Origin: Brevibacterium sp. XM4083
GTDB lineage: Bacteria; Actinomycetota; Actinomycetes; Actinomycetales; Brevibacteriaceae
Reading direction: 5' to 3'
Assembly (NCBI RefSeq): GCF_006489205.2
Contig: NZ_VFYR02000001.1
Location: forward strand, 420,562-484,561
DNA length: 64,000 bases
The notes under the pieces were generated by a model. That model made no database searches, was not told the origin of the DNA, and worked only from the letters and a program-made list of their open reading frames with translations. Both the position numbers and the translations under genes were made by a program. Shown here in pieces: positions 7,359 to 14,452 of the stretch (position 1 is the stretch's first letter; every line of letters begins with the position of its first letter).

Positions 7359-9739
7359 TCCTGCGTGCCGGCACCGGGGCCGGGGTAGCCGGGCCACGGG
7401 TCGCCCGGCTGGTAGTCCTGCGGGTAGCACATGCCCGCCGCGTTCGGTTCGCCCGGAACGGTCTCCGGGGTGGGCTCAGCGGTCGCGCCGTCGCCGGCGG
7501 GCGCCTCGGTGCCGGTCTCCGTGTCCTGGGAGTCGTCGGTGGTGCCGGAGTCCGACGAATCCTGAGCGGCGTCGGAGCCGTTGTTCTGCGAGGGGTCGTT
7601 CGTCGGCTGCGGGGTGTCGGCACCGTCGGAGGCACCCTGGATCTCGCCCTGGATCCACTCGTGGAGGACATCGAAGTCCGGGTCGTAGGTGGGGGTGACG
7701 TCGTTGTTGATCTGGACGGTGGTGACGTCGCCCTTCTGCATCGCCACGGCGAGTTCGATGAACGCGGGGATCTCGTTCTGGGGGATCGAGGTCGCGATGT
7801 TCTTCGTCGCCGAACCGGCGAGCTTCGGGTAGGCGGCGGCGAGTTCCTGCGGATCGATCTGCTCGAGAGTCGTCTTGAGCATCCGCTGCTGACGGCACAT
7901 GCGGTCGTAGTTGTCGCTGCCCTCGCGGGAGCGGACGTACCAGAGCGCCTTCTTGCCCTTGAGGTTCTGCGGGCCCGGATCGATCCAGCCGAAGACCTTG
8001 TTCGGCACGCCCGACATCGATTTGCCGCCGCCCATCGGGATGGGTCGTTCGACATCGATGTTGACTCCGCCGATCGCGTCGACGACGTCTTCGAAGCCGG
8101 CCATGTCGACCGAGGCCCAGTAGTCGAGGTTGAGCCCCAGCGAACCTTCGACGGCGGCCATCGTCGCCGACATGCCGGGTTCGAGGCCGTTCGTCTCACC
8201 GACGGCGTCGGGGTTCTCCTCGCCCCACTGCCAGACGGCGTTGATGAGGTCGACGGAGGAGTCGCCGGTGGGGCGGAACCCGTTGGGCCAGACCTGGGCT
8301 TCGGGGCTGTCCGCGGGGAAGATCGGGAAGGCGAGGTTGCGGGGCACGGAGATGAGCGCGGCGTTGCCGGTCTTCGTGTCGATCGAGGCGACGAGCATCG
8401 TGTCCGGGCGGGTGCCCGTGCGGTCGTCGCCGTTGTCGCGGCCGATGAGGAAGACGTTGATGAACGGCTTGTCCTTCCACAGCTCCTGCGCGTCGAGGGT
8501 CTTGCCGGTGCTCGCGCCGAAGAGGCTGGCGATCGTGTCGGCCTGGACGCGGGCGTAGACGGAGCCGATGCCGAAGGGAATGCCGATGATGAGGACGAGG
8601 GAGACGACGAGGAGGCCGGACATCCGGTTCTGCCACGGCGCATACCGATGGCCCTTGCGCAGGCCGAGGTGGGAGATGACGATGACGACGATCCAGATGA
8701 GACCGACGAGGACCGCGCCGATCGCGAGGACGTTGAGCAGCGTCGGGGTCGCGATGATCGTCGCGACGGCGTGGACGGGTCCCTTGATGAGGAGGTAGCC
8801 GATCGCGACGAGGATCGTGAGGACGAAGCCGCCGAAGACGATGAGCCCGAGCGGCCGGAACTTCGTCCGCAGCAGGCCGACGCCGGGCAGGAGCGTGCTC
8901 AGCGAGGTCCATCCGACGAGTGAGGGGAATCCCTCGCCGAGGCGGGAGGAATGTCGGCGGGCCCGTGCCGGTCCGCGGGTGGCCGGGGACTCGTCCCCTG
9001 ATTGGGCGTCGCCGGCTGCGGCGTTCGTGGTCGGTGCCGACGCCGAGGCGGTGGCGGCGTGTGATCGAGCGTTGCCCGCTGCTCCGGTGGCTGCGGCTGC
9101 GGCAGCGCTGGCGCGGCGGGAGTCGCCGTCGGTGCGGCGGCGGTCGTCGTCCGTGCGGCCTCGGGCGGTCCTGTCGTCATCGCCGGCGGCGCGATGTGCC
9201 CGGTCCTGTGCGGGAGAGTGCTGCTGGCCGGCGGGCGGCTGCTGGCCAGCGGGACTCTGCTGGGCGGCTGCGGCGACACCGGCGGCGCTGGCGCCGCTTG
9301 CCGCGGCGGCGCGCAGCATTCGTGCTTCACGCCGTGTGCGAGGGGCGACGGGGCGCGGGGTCGGCGCCTTCGAGTCTCCGCGATGGTCGGCGCTCTGGGG
9401 GGATTCTGCACTGCGGCGGTCGGTTCCGCGGTTGTTCCCGCGCGACTCGGAGCTGCGAGGGCCGTCGGCGTGGGCAGAAGGGGGCGTGTCTGCGGACGAG
9501 TCGCTGCGTCGCGACTGATTGAGCGAATAGTTCGGGGTGTCCTTGTGCGCTGCGGACGGAGGCTGCGGGGGAGAGGCCGGGGTGTTCGGCGACGACGGGG
9601 AACCGGAGTTCTCGGTCGAGCTGGCGGCGGCTTCGCCGCGGAAACGAGGGCGGGACGAGGCACGGAGACGGCGACCGGCGGAGGAGGAATCAGGGTCGCT
9701 CCCCTGAGGTCCTCTCTTGTCAGGGGGAAACTCCGGCAA
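7355..9739 (-). CDS. LytR-CpsA-Psr (LCP) family cell-wall ligase with long disordered N-terminus
   Basis: 794 residues. Translation probably starts at a TTG (9737-9739), because an AAGGAG lies 8 bases upstream and no ATG/GTG is better placed. Residues 1-260 are Ser/Pro/Ala/Arg-rich and presumably disordered and cytoplasmic. Four membrane helices follow (about 285-400), then an LCP domain (about 425-600) with the hallmark pattern FLIGRDNGDDRTGTRPDTMLVASID and SVPRNLAFPI. A Thr/Asp/Gly-rich extracellular tail completes it. LCP proteins transfer teichoic acid, arabinogalactan or capsular polymers from lipid carriers to peptidoglycan. Multi-helix LCP proteins are typical of Actinobacteria, where the usual form has one helix. 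The stop overlaps the start of the FAD-binding protein. Polymer specificity cannot be told. Confidence 0.88.
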   Translation of the reverse strand: MPEFPPDKRGPQGSDPDSSSAGRRLRASSRPRFRGEAAASSTENSGSPSSPNTPASPPQPPSAAHKDTPNYSLNQSRRSDSSADTPPSAHADGPRSSESRGNNRGTDRRSAESPQSADHRGDSKAPTPRPVAPRTRREARMLRAAAASGASAAGVAAAAQQSPAGQQPPAGQQHSPAQDRAHRAAGDDDRTARGRTDDDRRRTDGDSRRASAAAAAATGAAGNARSHAATASASAPTTNAAAGDAQSGDESPATRGPARARRHSSRLGEGFPSLVGWTSLSTLLPGVGLLRTKFRPLGLIVFGGFVLTILVAIGYLLIKGPVHAVATIIATPTLLNVLAIGAVLVGLIWIVVIVISHLGLRKGHRYAPWQNRMSGLLVVSLVLIIGIPFGIGSVYARVQADTIASLFGASTGKTLDAQELWKDKPFINVFLIGRDNGDDRTGTRPDTMLVASIDTKTGNAALISVPRNLAFPIFPADSPEAQVWPNGFRPTGDSSVDLINAVWQWGEENPDAVGETNGLEPGMSATMAAVEGSLGLNLDYWASVDMAGFEDVVDAIGGVNIDVERPIPMGGGKSMSGVPNKVFGWIDPGPQNLKGKKALWYVRSREGSDNYDRMCRQQRMLKTTLEQIDPQELAAAYPKLAGSATKNIATSIPQNEIPAFIELAVAMQKGDVTTVQINNDVTPTYDPDFDVLHEWIQGEIQGASDGADTPQPTNDPSQNNGSDAAQDSSDSGTTDDSQDTETGTEAPAGDGATAEPTPETVPGEPNAAGMCYPQDYQPGDPWPGYPGPGAGTQE

Positions 9740-10099
9740 GTTCTCTACTCCTTGTTGCTCTTCTCGTGCGTCGCATCTCGGGCCCTTGACGCCTGGTCAG
9801 CGGCGCAGATGTACCCAGCGATGAGCGGACGAACGGGAGTGTCGAAGCGCAGATCACGGGTCACATCACCACGATTTTACGCCGGTACATTGATGAATGC
9901 TGGTATTCGCATCAGCGATGACCTGGGAAACTGCCTCAACGTGCGGCATCGCGGACGAACTGAGGTCAGCTCATATGATCAAGGCCACTCCGTGCGCGCG
10001 AACTTTGCTCTCGGAGCTTCCTTTCGCATAGGCTGGTTCTCGCAGTCTCAACTGTGGTGCCGAGGTTCGCGGAATGCGCGAGTTCTCGGGCCGAAATCT
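9740..10099. other. Intergenic region with promoters for the LCP gene and tRNA-Ser
   Basis: 360 bases without a credible gene, less GC-rich than the flanks. A possible promoter for the tRNA is TTGCTC (10005-10010), an 18-base spacer, and TAGGCT (10029-10034), about 65 bases before the tRNA. The AAGGAG that fixes the LCP TTG start lies at its left edge on the minus strand. Frames open across it are continuations of LCP shadows. Confidence 0.4.
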
Positions 10100-10188
10100 G
10101 GAGTCGTGGCTGAGCGGCCGAAAGCGTCACCCTGCTAAGGTGAAGTCCCTTGAACTGGGGACCGTGGGTTCAAATCCCACCGGCTCCG
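10100..10188 (+). tRNA. tRNA-Ser(GCT)
   Basis: An 89-base class II tRNA. The acceptor stem GGAGTCG pairs with CGGCTCC (one G-T pair) and is followed by discriminator G. The anticodon stem TCACC/GGTGA encloses the loop CTGCTAA, with anticodon GCT at 10134-10136, reading AGC/AGT. There is a long variable arm and a T-arm with GGTTCAAATCC. CCA is not encoded. No integrase gene or duplicated tRNA 3' end was seen nearby, so there is no sign that it is used as an attachment site. Confidence 0.95.
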
Positions 10189-10195
10189 CGTTGTG

Positions 10196-10244
10196 ATGTG
10201 TCGCGACATCGTTCACTCGATGTCGCGGCACATTTCTCTTTTCT
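10196..10244 (+). terminator. Rho-independent terminator of tRNA-Ser
   Basis: ATGTGTCGCGACATCG (10196-10211) pairs with CGATGTCGCGGCACAT (10218-10233), a 16-bp stem with one G-T wobble and a TTCACT loop. It is followed by a T-rich stretch (TTTCTCTTTTC). Each arm is also a copy of the short dyad found in the adjacent repeat cluster. Confidence 0.75.
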
Positions 10245-10253
10245 GACCCGGGT

Positions 10254-10332
10254 ATGTCTCACGACATCGTTCCGGTTTTTCACCTGATGTCTCACGACAT
10301 CGTTCCGGGTATGTCTCGCGTCATCGTTCTGG
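10254..10332. repeat. Three direct copies of a 22-base unit built on the dyad ATGTC-N4-GACAT
   Basis: Units begin at 10254, 10287 and 10311. The first two are identical over 22 bases (starting ATGTCTCACGACATCG) and the third is degenerate. The core ATGTCTCACGACAT is itself palindromic. The two arms of the neighbouring terminator carry the same dyad, making five copies within about 140 bases. The last copy runs into the 3' end of the MFS gene. The array could be a remnant of a mobile-element end, a nucleoid or regulatory protein site, or a REP-like element. No transposase remains are visible. Confidence 0.6.
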
Positions 10333-11904
10333 TGACTTCTCAGGCTGCGCATCCGCACGAGTCCCGTCGGTCGTCTGCTCAGGATGCTCGTTTTCAGGGG
10401 TGCTCGTCTGCGCTGCTCGCGCAACACGGATGTTCGCAGACACGATGAGGGCGGCTGCGCCGACCGCGAGTGCAAGAGTGCCGGTCGTCACTGCACTCTC
10501 GAAAGCGCTCGCCTGAGTCGTGGTCCACCGTGCAGCGGTGAGCGATCCGGCGACGGTGGCGGCGATGACCGTGCCGGTCACGGCGATGCCGATGCCCGAG
10601 GCGATCTCCTGCGCGGTGTCGTTGAGCGCGGCTCCGATCGACGTCCTGTCCTTCGGCAGGCCCTTCATGACGCTGATCGTCGCGGCGATCATCACTACCC
10701 GCATGCCAGCGGCGACGAGGACGAGGGATGCGGCGATCCACACGTAGTGGACGTGACCGACCGCCGCGTAGAGAACCAGGCCCGCGACGACAGCCCCGGC
10801 GCCGAGGCGCCCGGCCGATTCCATGCCCACGCGGCGGATGACCGTGTCGACGAACGGTCCGATGAGGATCATCGTGAGCACCTGGGGGAGCGAGCCGAGC
10901 GCGGCCAGGGCCGGCGGCCATCCCCACGCGAGTTGCAGCTGCAGGGTCACGGTGTAGCCGAGTCCTGCCGTGGCCAGCCCGAGCGCCGCCTGATAGGTCA
11001 GGCCCAGCGAGACTGCGGGCCGGCGGATGAGCGCAGGATCGACGAGGGGGTGGCCGGTGCGTCGTTCGCAGACGATGAACGCGGCGATCCCGAGCAGTGC
11101 TGCGACCGCGATGATCCACGGCCGCGGATCCTGCGCCCCGAGGTCGACGAACAGGGTGGGCGCGAGCAGGGTCGCGATGATGGCGAGAGTGCCGAGAGCC
11201 GCGCCGAGGATGTCGATGGGGGCGCGATGGAGTTCGGTGGGGTCGTCGGCGGCGATGCCGAAGCGGACCCCGACGAACGCGAGCACGGCGATGGGCACGT
11301 TGATGAGCAGCAGGGCCTGCCAGGGTGCGATCGCCAGGAGGAGGCCGCCGAGCGTCGGGCCGATGGCGAGTCCGACGAGGCCGACCGTGGAGATCAGTGC
11401 GGTGGCGCGCACACGCAGGGCATCCTCGTCGAAGAGCCGGAACGACAGTGCCATCGCGCCAGGCGCCGTCATCGCGGCAGCGACTCCGATGAGCACGCGC
11501 ACGACGATGAGCCCGAGCGGGGTGGTGACGAGGACGACCGCTGCGCTCGCGAGCCCGAAGAGGCTGAGCCCGATGAGCATGACGCGGCGGCGACCGAAGC
11601 GGTCGGCGATGGCCCCGAAGGCGAGCATGAGTCCGCCGAAGACGAGTGCATAGGCCCCCGACGCCCACTGCAGCTGCGAGGTGTTCGCGGAGAGGTCGGT
11701 CGCGATCGTCGGCAGGGCGACATTGAGCACCGAGGTGTCGAGCATTTCGATGAGGAAGACGGCGGAGAGCCCGAGGAGGGCGAGCCATGCGCCGCGCAGG
11801 GAGCGTGGGCGTGGATGTGCGCTCGTGTCGGGGCTGGCAGTCCGGTTGGGAGTTGAGGTCGGCGCCGGAGTGAGTGGGCGCTGATTATTGGATCGGTGTT
11901 CCAT
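10321..11904 (-). CDS. DHA2-family (14-helix) MFS drug exporter
   Basis: 527 residues, ATG at 11904. Fourteen predicted membrane helices. The first half has FLIEMLDTSVLNVALPTIATDL and FGAIADRFGRRRVMLIG, the DHA2 motifs for proton-driven efflux (EmrB/QacA type). The end of the gene overlaps the degenerate third copy of the ATGTC-dyad repeat. It is divergent from a TetR-family regulator, with 36 bases between the starts containing one of two 15-bp operators. The gene is therefore almost certainly repressed by that neighbour and induced by its ligand, probably a toxic hydrophobic compound or antibiotic. Confidence 0.88.
   Translation of the reverse strand: MEHRSNNQRPLTPAPTSTPNRTASPDTSAHPRPRSLRGAWLALLGLSAVFLIEMLDTSVLNVALPTIATDLSANTSQLQWASGAYALVFGGLMLAFGAIADRFGRRRVMLIGLSLFGLASAAVVLVTTPLGLIVVRVLIGVAAAMTAPGAMALSFRLFDEDALRVRATALISTVGLVGLAIGPTLGGLLLAIAPWQALLLINVPIAVLAFVGVRFGIAADDPTELHRAPIDILGAALGTLAIIATLLAPTLFVDLGAQDPRPWIIAVAALLGIAAFIVCERRTGHPLVDPALIRRPAVSLGLTYQAALGLATAGLGYTVTLQLQLAWGWPPALAALGSLPQVLTMILIGPFVDTVIRRVGMESAGRLGAGAVVAGLVLYAAVGHVHYVWIAASLVLVAAGMRVVMIAATISVMKGLPKDRTSIGAALNDTAQEIASGIGIAVTGTVIAATVAGSLTAARWTTTQASAFESAVTTGTLALAVGAAALIVSANIRVARAAQTSTPENEHPEQTTDGTRADAQPEKSPER
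11889..11903. promoter_or_regulatory. TetR operator, left copy
   Basis: TGGATCGGTGTTCCA is a 15-bp imperfect palindrome (TGGAtC-N3-GtTCCA) overlapping the MFS start codon. It mirrors the copy at 11915-11929, centre-to-centre distance 26 bp. Confidence 0.65.
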
Positions 11905-11914
11905 TCCTCAACAG

Positions 11915-11929
11915 TGGAACGTTGATCCA
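11915..11929. promoter_or_regulatory. TetR operator, right copy
   Basis: TGGAACGTTGATCCA is a 15-bp palindrome (TGGAaC-N3-GaTCCA) between the divergent MFS and TetR starts. Together with the left copy it forms a larger inverted repeat, as expected for two repressor dimers. Confidence 0.7.
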
Positions 11930-11940
11930 TTTGTGTCAAG

Positions 11941-12696
11941 ATGGTGGGTATGAATTCTTCTCGTCCGTCCGGACGTCGTCCGAAGAGCGATTCGCTGACC
12001 CGCGCGGCGATCGTCGCCGCCGCCATCGAGCTGCTCGATGAGGCGGGGGAGCCCGGGTTGACCGTGCGGGCGCTCGCGGCGCGCCTGCACACGGGCCCCG
12101 GGTCCATCTACTGGCACGTCGGGGACCGCAGCGGCCTGCTCGCGCTCGCGTGTGATGCCGTGCTCGCCGCCGTTGCGGAGGAGGCCGGTTCGACAGGCGA
12201 GTCCGGGGCGGCAGGCGAGGGCGGCTTGACACCGATCCCGGAGCCCATTGCCGCCGTTCGAGGGATCGCGGTGAGTCTCTTCGACGCGCTCGACGCGCAT
12301 CCCTGGGCCGGGGTCATCCTGGCGGGAGCCGCCTCGGCGCCGAGTCTGCTCACGGCCCTCGATCGCATCGGCACCCTCCTCGATGAGGCGGGGGCGGCCC
12401 GAGACGAGCAGTTCTACCAGGCGACGGCGATCCTCAACTACGTCCTCGGAGTCGCTGCCCAGATGGCACGCAACGCGGGGGTCGCGGCCGGAGGGGAGTC
12501 GCAGGCCGCATGGCTCGAGAAGCGCGCCGCGGAATGGGAGCGGATGGATGCCCGGACGCACCCGTTCCTCCACCGCGTGTCCGCCGACTTCCGCGACCAC
12601 GATGATCGCGAGCAGTTCATCGCCGGCCTCGACCTGCTGCTTGCCGGGATCGTCGCGTCCACGAAACCCTTTCAGGAACGCTCTGAGTTCGGCTGA
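11941..12696 (+). CDS. TetR/AcrR-family transcriptional repressor
   Basis: 251 residues from ATG 11941; ATG 11950 (MNSSRPSGRRPKSD) is an equally plausible start because neither has a strong Shine-Dalgarno sequence. The N-terminal HTH region reads LTRAAIVAAAIELLDEAGEPGLTVRALAARLHTGPGSIYWHVGDRSGLLALACDAVL, a clear TetR DNA-binding domain. The C-terminal ligand-binding domain (about residues 90-245) is family-typical in length. It probably represses the divergent MFS exporter and itself through the paired 15-bp palindromes. Confidence 0.88.
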   Translation: MVGMNSSRPSGRRPKSDSLTRAAIVAAAIELLDEAGEPGLTVRALAARLHTGPGSIYWHVGDRSGLLALACDAVLAAVAEEAGSTGESGAAGEGGLTPIPEPIAAVRGIAVSLFDALDAHPWAGVILAGAASAPSLLTALDRIGTLLDEAGAARDEQFYQATAILNYVLGVAAQMARNAGVAAGGESQAAWLEKRAAEWERMDARTHPFLHRVSADFRDHDDREQFIAGLDLLLAGIVASTKPFQERSEFG

Positions 12697-12864
12697 TAGT
12701 GCCGAGTTTCCGGCAAGCGAGGCCGTCAAATGTCGCCGGGTCGATATCCAACAAGGTTGATTGATTGTCAGTTCCAGGGCTGGTGCCTGAACGGTCGATA
12801 GCCTAGGCTCGACATTGTCAGTCAATCGCCAGATCGAGGTGATTGAGACCGAGGAGGAGATGCC

Positions 12865-13458
12865 ATGCGAATACTGCTGGTGGGCGCCGGAGGGCATGTC
12901 GGAGGAGTCGCGCGAGATGCCTTCGAAGGTCGAGGACATGAGGTCCTCGCCGTTTCCCGCACGACCGACCCCGCAGTGAACACTTCTGATCCAGCTTCGA
13001 TCCGTGCGCTCCTGGAAGCTGTCGGAATCGTCGATGCGATCGTCGTCGCGGCCGGATCCGTCCCATTCAAGCCGGTCACAGAGCTAACACGGGAGGACTA
13101 CATGTCCGGGTTCGTCTCGAAGACCCTCGGGCAGCTCGAATTCGTCGTGCAGGGCCTCGACCACGTTGCCGACGGAGGGTCGATCACCGTGACCACCGGA
13201 GTGCTTGCACGAGAATCCGTTCCGACGGCAGCTGCGGCCGCGATGGCCAACGGGGCAGTCGAATCCTTTGTCCTGGCGGCGGCGCCCGAACTGCCCCGAG
13301 GTATCCGCATCAACGCGGTGAGCCCCAACGTTCTCGCGAACTCGCCTCACTATCACGACGCATTCGCCGGGATGACTCCGGTGACCGACAGTGAGGTCGC
13401 GATGGCCTTCATTCGGGCGGTCGAGGGCAATGTCAATGGGCGAGTTCTCGCAGTCTAA
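12865..13458 (+). CDS. Short SDR-fold protein of the Lin1944-like group, lacking the YxxxK motif
   Basis: 197 residues with a good GAGGAG upstream. The N-terminus has a Rossmann motif (ILLVGAGGHVGGVARDAF). Later come VVAAG, GSITVTTG and the SDR-like IRINAVSP. Where normal short-chain dehydrogenases have YxxxK it reads AAAAMANGAVESF, as in the small 'atypical' SDR group I associate with Lin1944. These lack the usual catalytic tyrosine and have no firm function. The GntR regulator's start lies inside its last codons, so the two may be co-transcribed. A 9-base ATTGTCAGT occurs twice, exactly 50 bases apart, upstream (12764 and 12814). Confidence 0.75.
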   Translation: MRILLVGAGGHVGGVARDAFEGRGHEVLAVSRTTDPAVNTSDPASIRALLEAVGIVDAIVVAAGSVPFKPVTELTREDYMSGFVSKTLGQLEFVVQGLDHVADGGSITVTTGVLARESVPTAAAAAMANGAVESFVLAAAPELPRGIRINAVSPNVLANSPHYHDAFAGMTPVTDSEVAMAFIRAVEGNVNGRVLAV

Positions 13459-14200
13459 GGCTCGCGGCGCTGAGGTCGTGATTGACGAGACCGGTGCCGT
13501 AGCCGAATCACTGCAAGGAAGAGCCGCGGAGGGCGCGCGGCCGCCGGCGTCGAACACTGAGAGGCGGCAGCGGGTCATCGACGAGATCAAGCGCCGCATC
13601 GTCCTCGGCGAGCTGAGACCCGGGCAGCGGATTATCGAAGCCGAGCTCACATCCTCACTCGATGTCAGCCGTCCCACCGCGCGCGAGGCACTCAACCAGA
13701 TGGCCAGTGACGGTTTCCTCATACAAGAGGCCTATCGAGGTTTGCGTGTGGCCGACATCGAAGCCGACTCGCTTCTTGAGATTGCGCGGATTCGCGTGGC
13801 GCTCGACACTGAAGCGATCACGGAGATTCTCGCAGATCCCACCGGGAGGCGTCTGGCGACCCTCGAGGCGATCTGGGAGCAGTTCGAGGCCGAGGACTCT
13901 GACGGCGACCCGTTGGCGATGCATGCCGCGCACATTCGATTCCATCGTGGTATCTGGCAAGCCTCGGACAACTATCTGCTTATGCGGATCTGGCCCGTAG
14001 TCGAGGCGCAGATGACGATCGTGCTCGCATACGATCAGTTCACCCGACGCGACCCGCAGCGAGCCCATGCGATTCACTCCGCGCTGATAAATGCCATTCG
14101 CAGTCGTGACCATTCCCGGATCAGGATGGCGTTGAAAGTTCACACAATCGACAGTGCACAGGAGCTTTCGCTCCTCGTCTCCGGCGTCGCGGACGGCTGA
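13436..14200 (+). CDS. GntR-family regulator, FadR/FCD subfamily, probable local repressor
   Basis: Start chosen at ATG 13436, 8 bases after GAGGG; ATG 13430 or an upstream start at 13391 are possible. About 254 residues. The winged HTH spans about 35-100 (RQRVIDEIKRRIVLGELRPGQRIIEAELTSSLDVSRPTAREALNQMASDGFL). An all-helical FCD ligand-binding domain follows (about 110-235), with the D/H metal or ligand residues in LAMHAAHIRFHRGI and HAIHSALINAI. FCD regulators bind small organic acids or amino acids and recognise TnGTnnnACnA. Such a site, TTGT-N3-ACAA or a near copy, occurs before the three neighbouring units at 14377, 21903 and 22010, so this protein probably controls the whole amino-acid island. 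Confidence 0.87.
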   Translation: MGEFSQSKARGAEVVIDETGAVAESLQGRAAEGARPPASNTERRQRVIDEIKRRIVLGELRPGQRIIEAELTSSLDVSRPTAREALNQMASDGFLIQEAYRGLRVADIEADSLLEIARIRVALDTEAITEILADPTGRRLATLEAIWEQFEAEDSDGDPLAMHAAHIRFHRGIWQASDNYLLMRIWPVVEAQMTIVLAYDQFTRRDPQRAHAIHSALINAIRSRDHSRIRMALKVHTIDSAQELSLLVSGVADG

Positions 14201-14375
14201 CTTCGGCAGGTGGGCTGCCATCAGTCGCTGAGGTCTGGTGAATGCTGCGAATGCGCATGGGTCCAAGGTGATCCTGCGGGTGACTTCGCCGGCATCAAAT
14301 GCGTATCGGCCGCCGTTCGACTGGCCGTACCCCATTGACGGGACCGATCTGCGTGCGTAGCGTTGATGACACCTG

Positions 14376-14388
14376 ATTGTCATACAAT
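14376..14388. promoter_or_regulatory. Candidate FCD-GntR operator before the catabolic operon
   Basis: ATTGTCATACAAT is a perfect 13-bp inverted repeat (ATTGT-CAT-ACAAT) 64 bases upstream of the FAD-dehydrogenase start. It overlaps a -10-like TACAAT (14383-14388), so binding would block transcription. Confidence 0.7.
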
Positions 14389-14452
14389 TCAAACGGCGCA
14401 GAGGCGCGACTGGGACCGAAGACGACCACAGTCGGCAGCGAAGGAGCACATG

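Noticed and set aside
9194..10138. 314-codon plus-strand frame opposite the LCP gene
   Set aside because: Shadow of the low-complexity N-terminus of the LCP protein that runs on into the intergenic region and tRNA.
10254..10448. 64-codon plus-strand frame across the dyad repeats
   Set aside because: Generated by the repeats and the antisense of the MFS 3' end; no ribosome-binding site.
13391..13435. N-terminal extension of the GntR regulator
   Set aside because: It lies wholly within the SDR gene in another frame; a better Shine-Dalgarno spacing favours ATG 13436.
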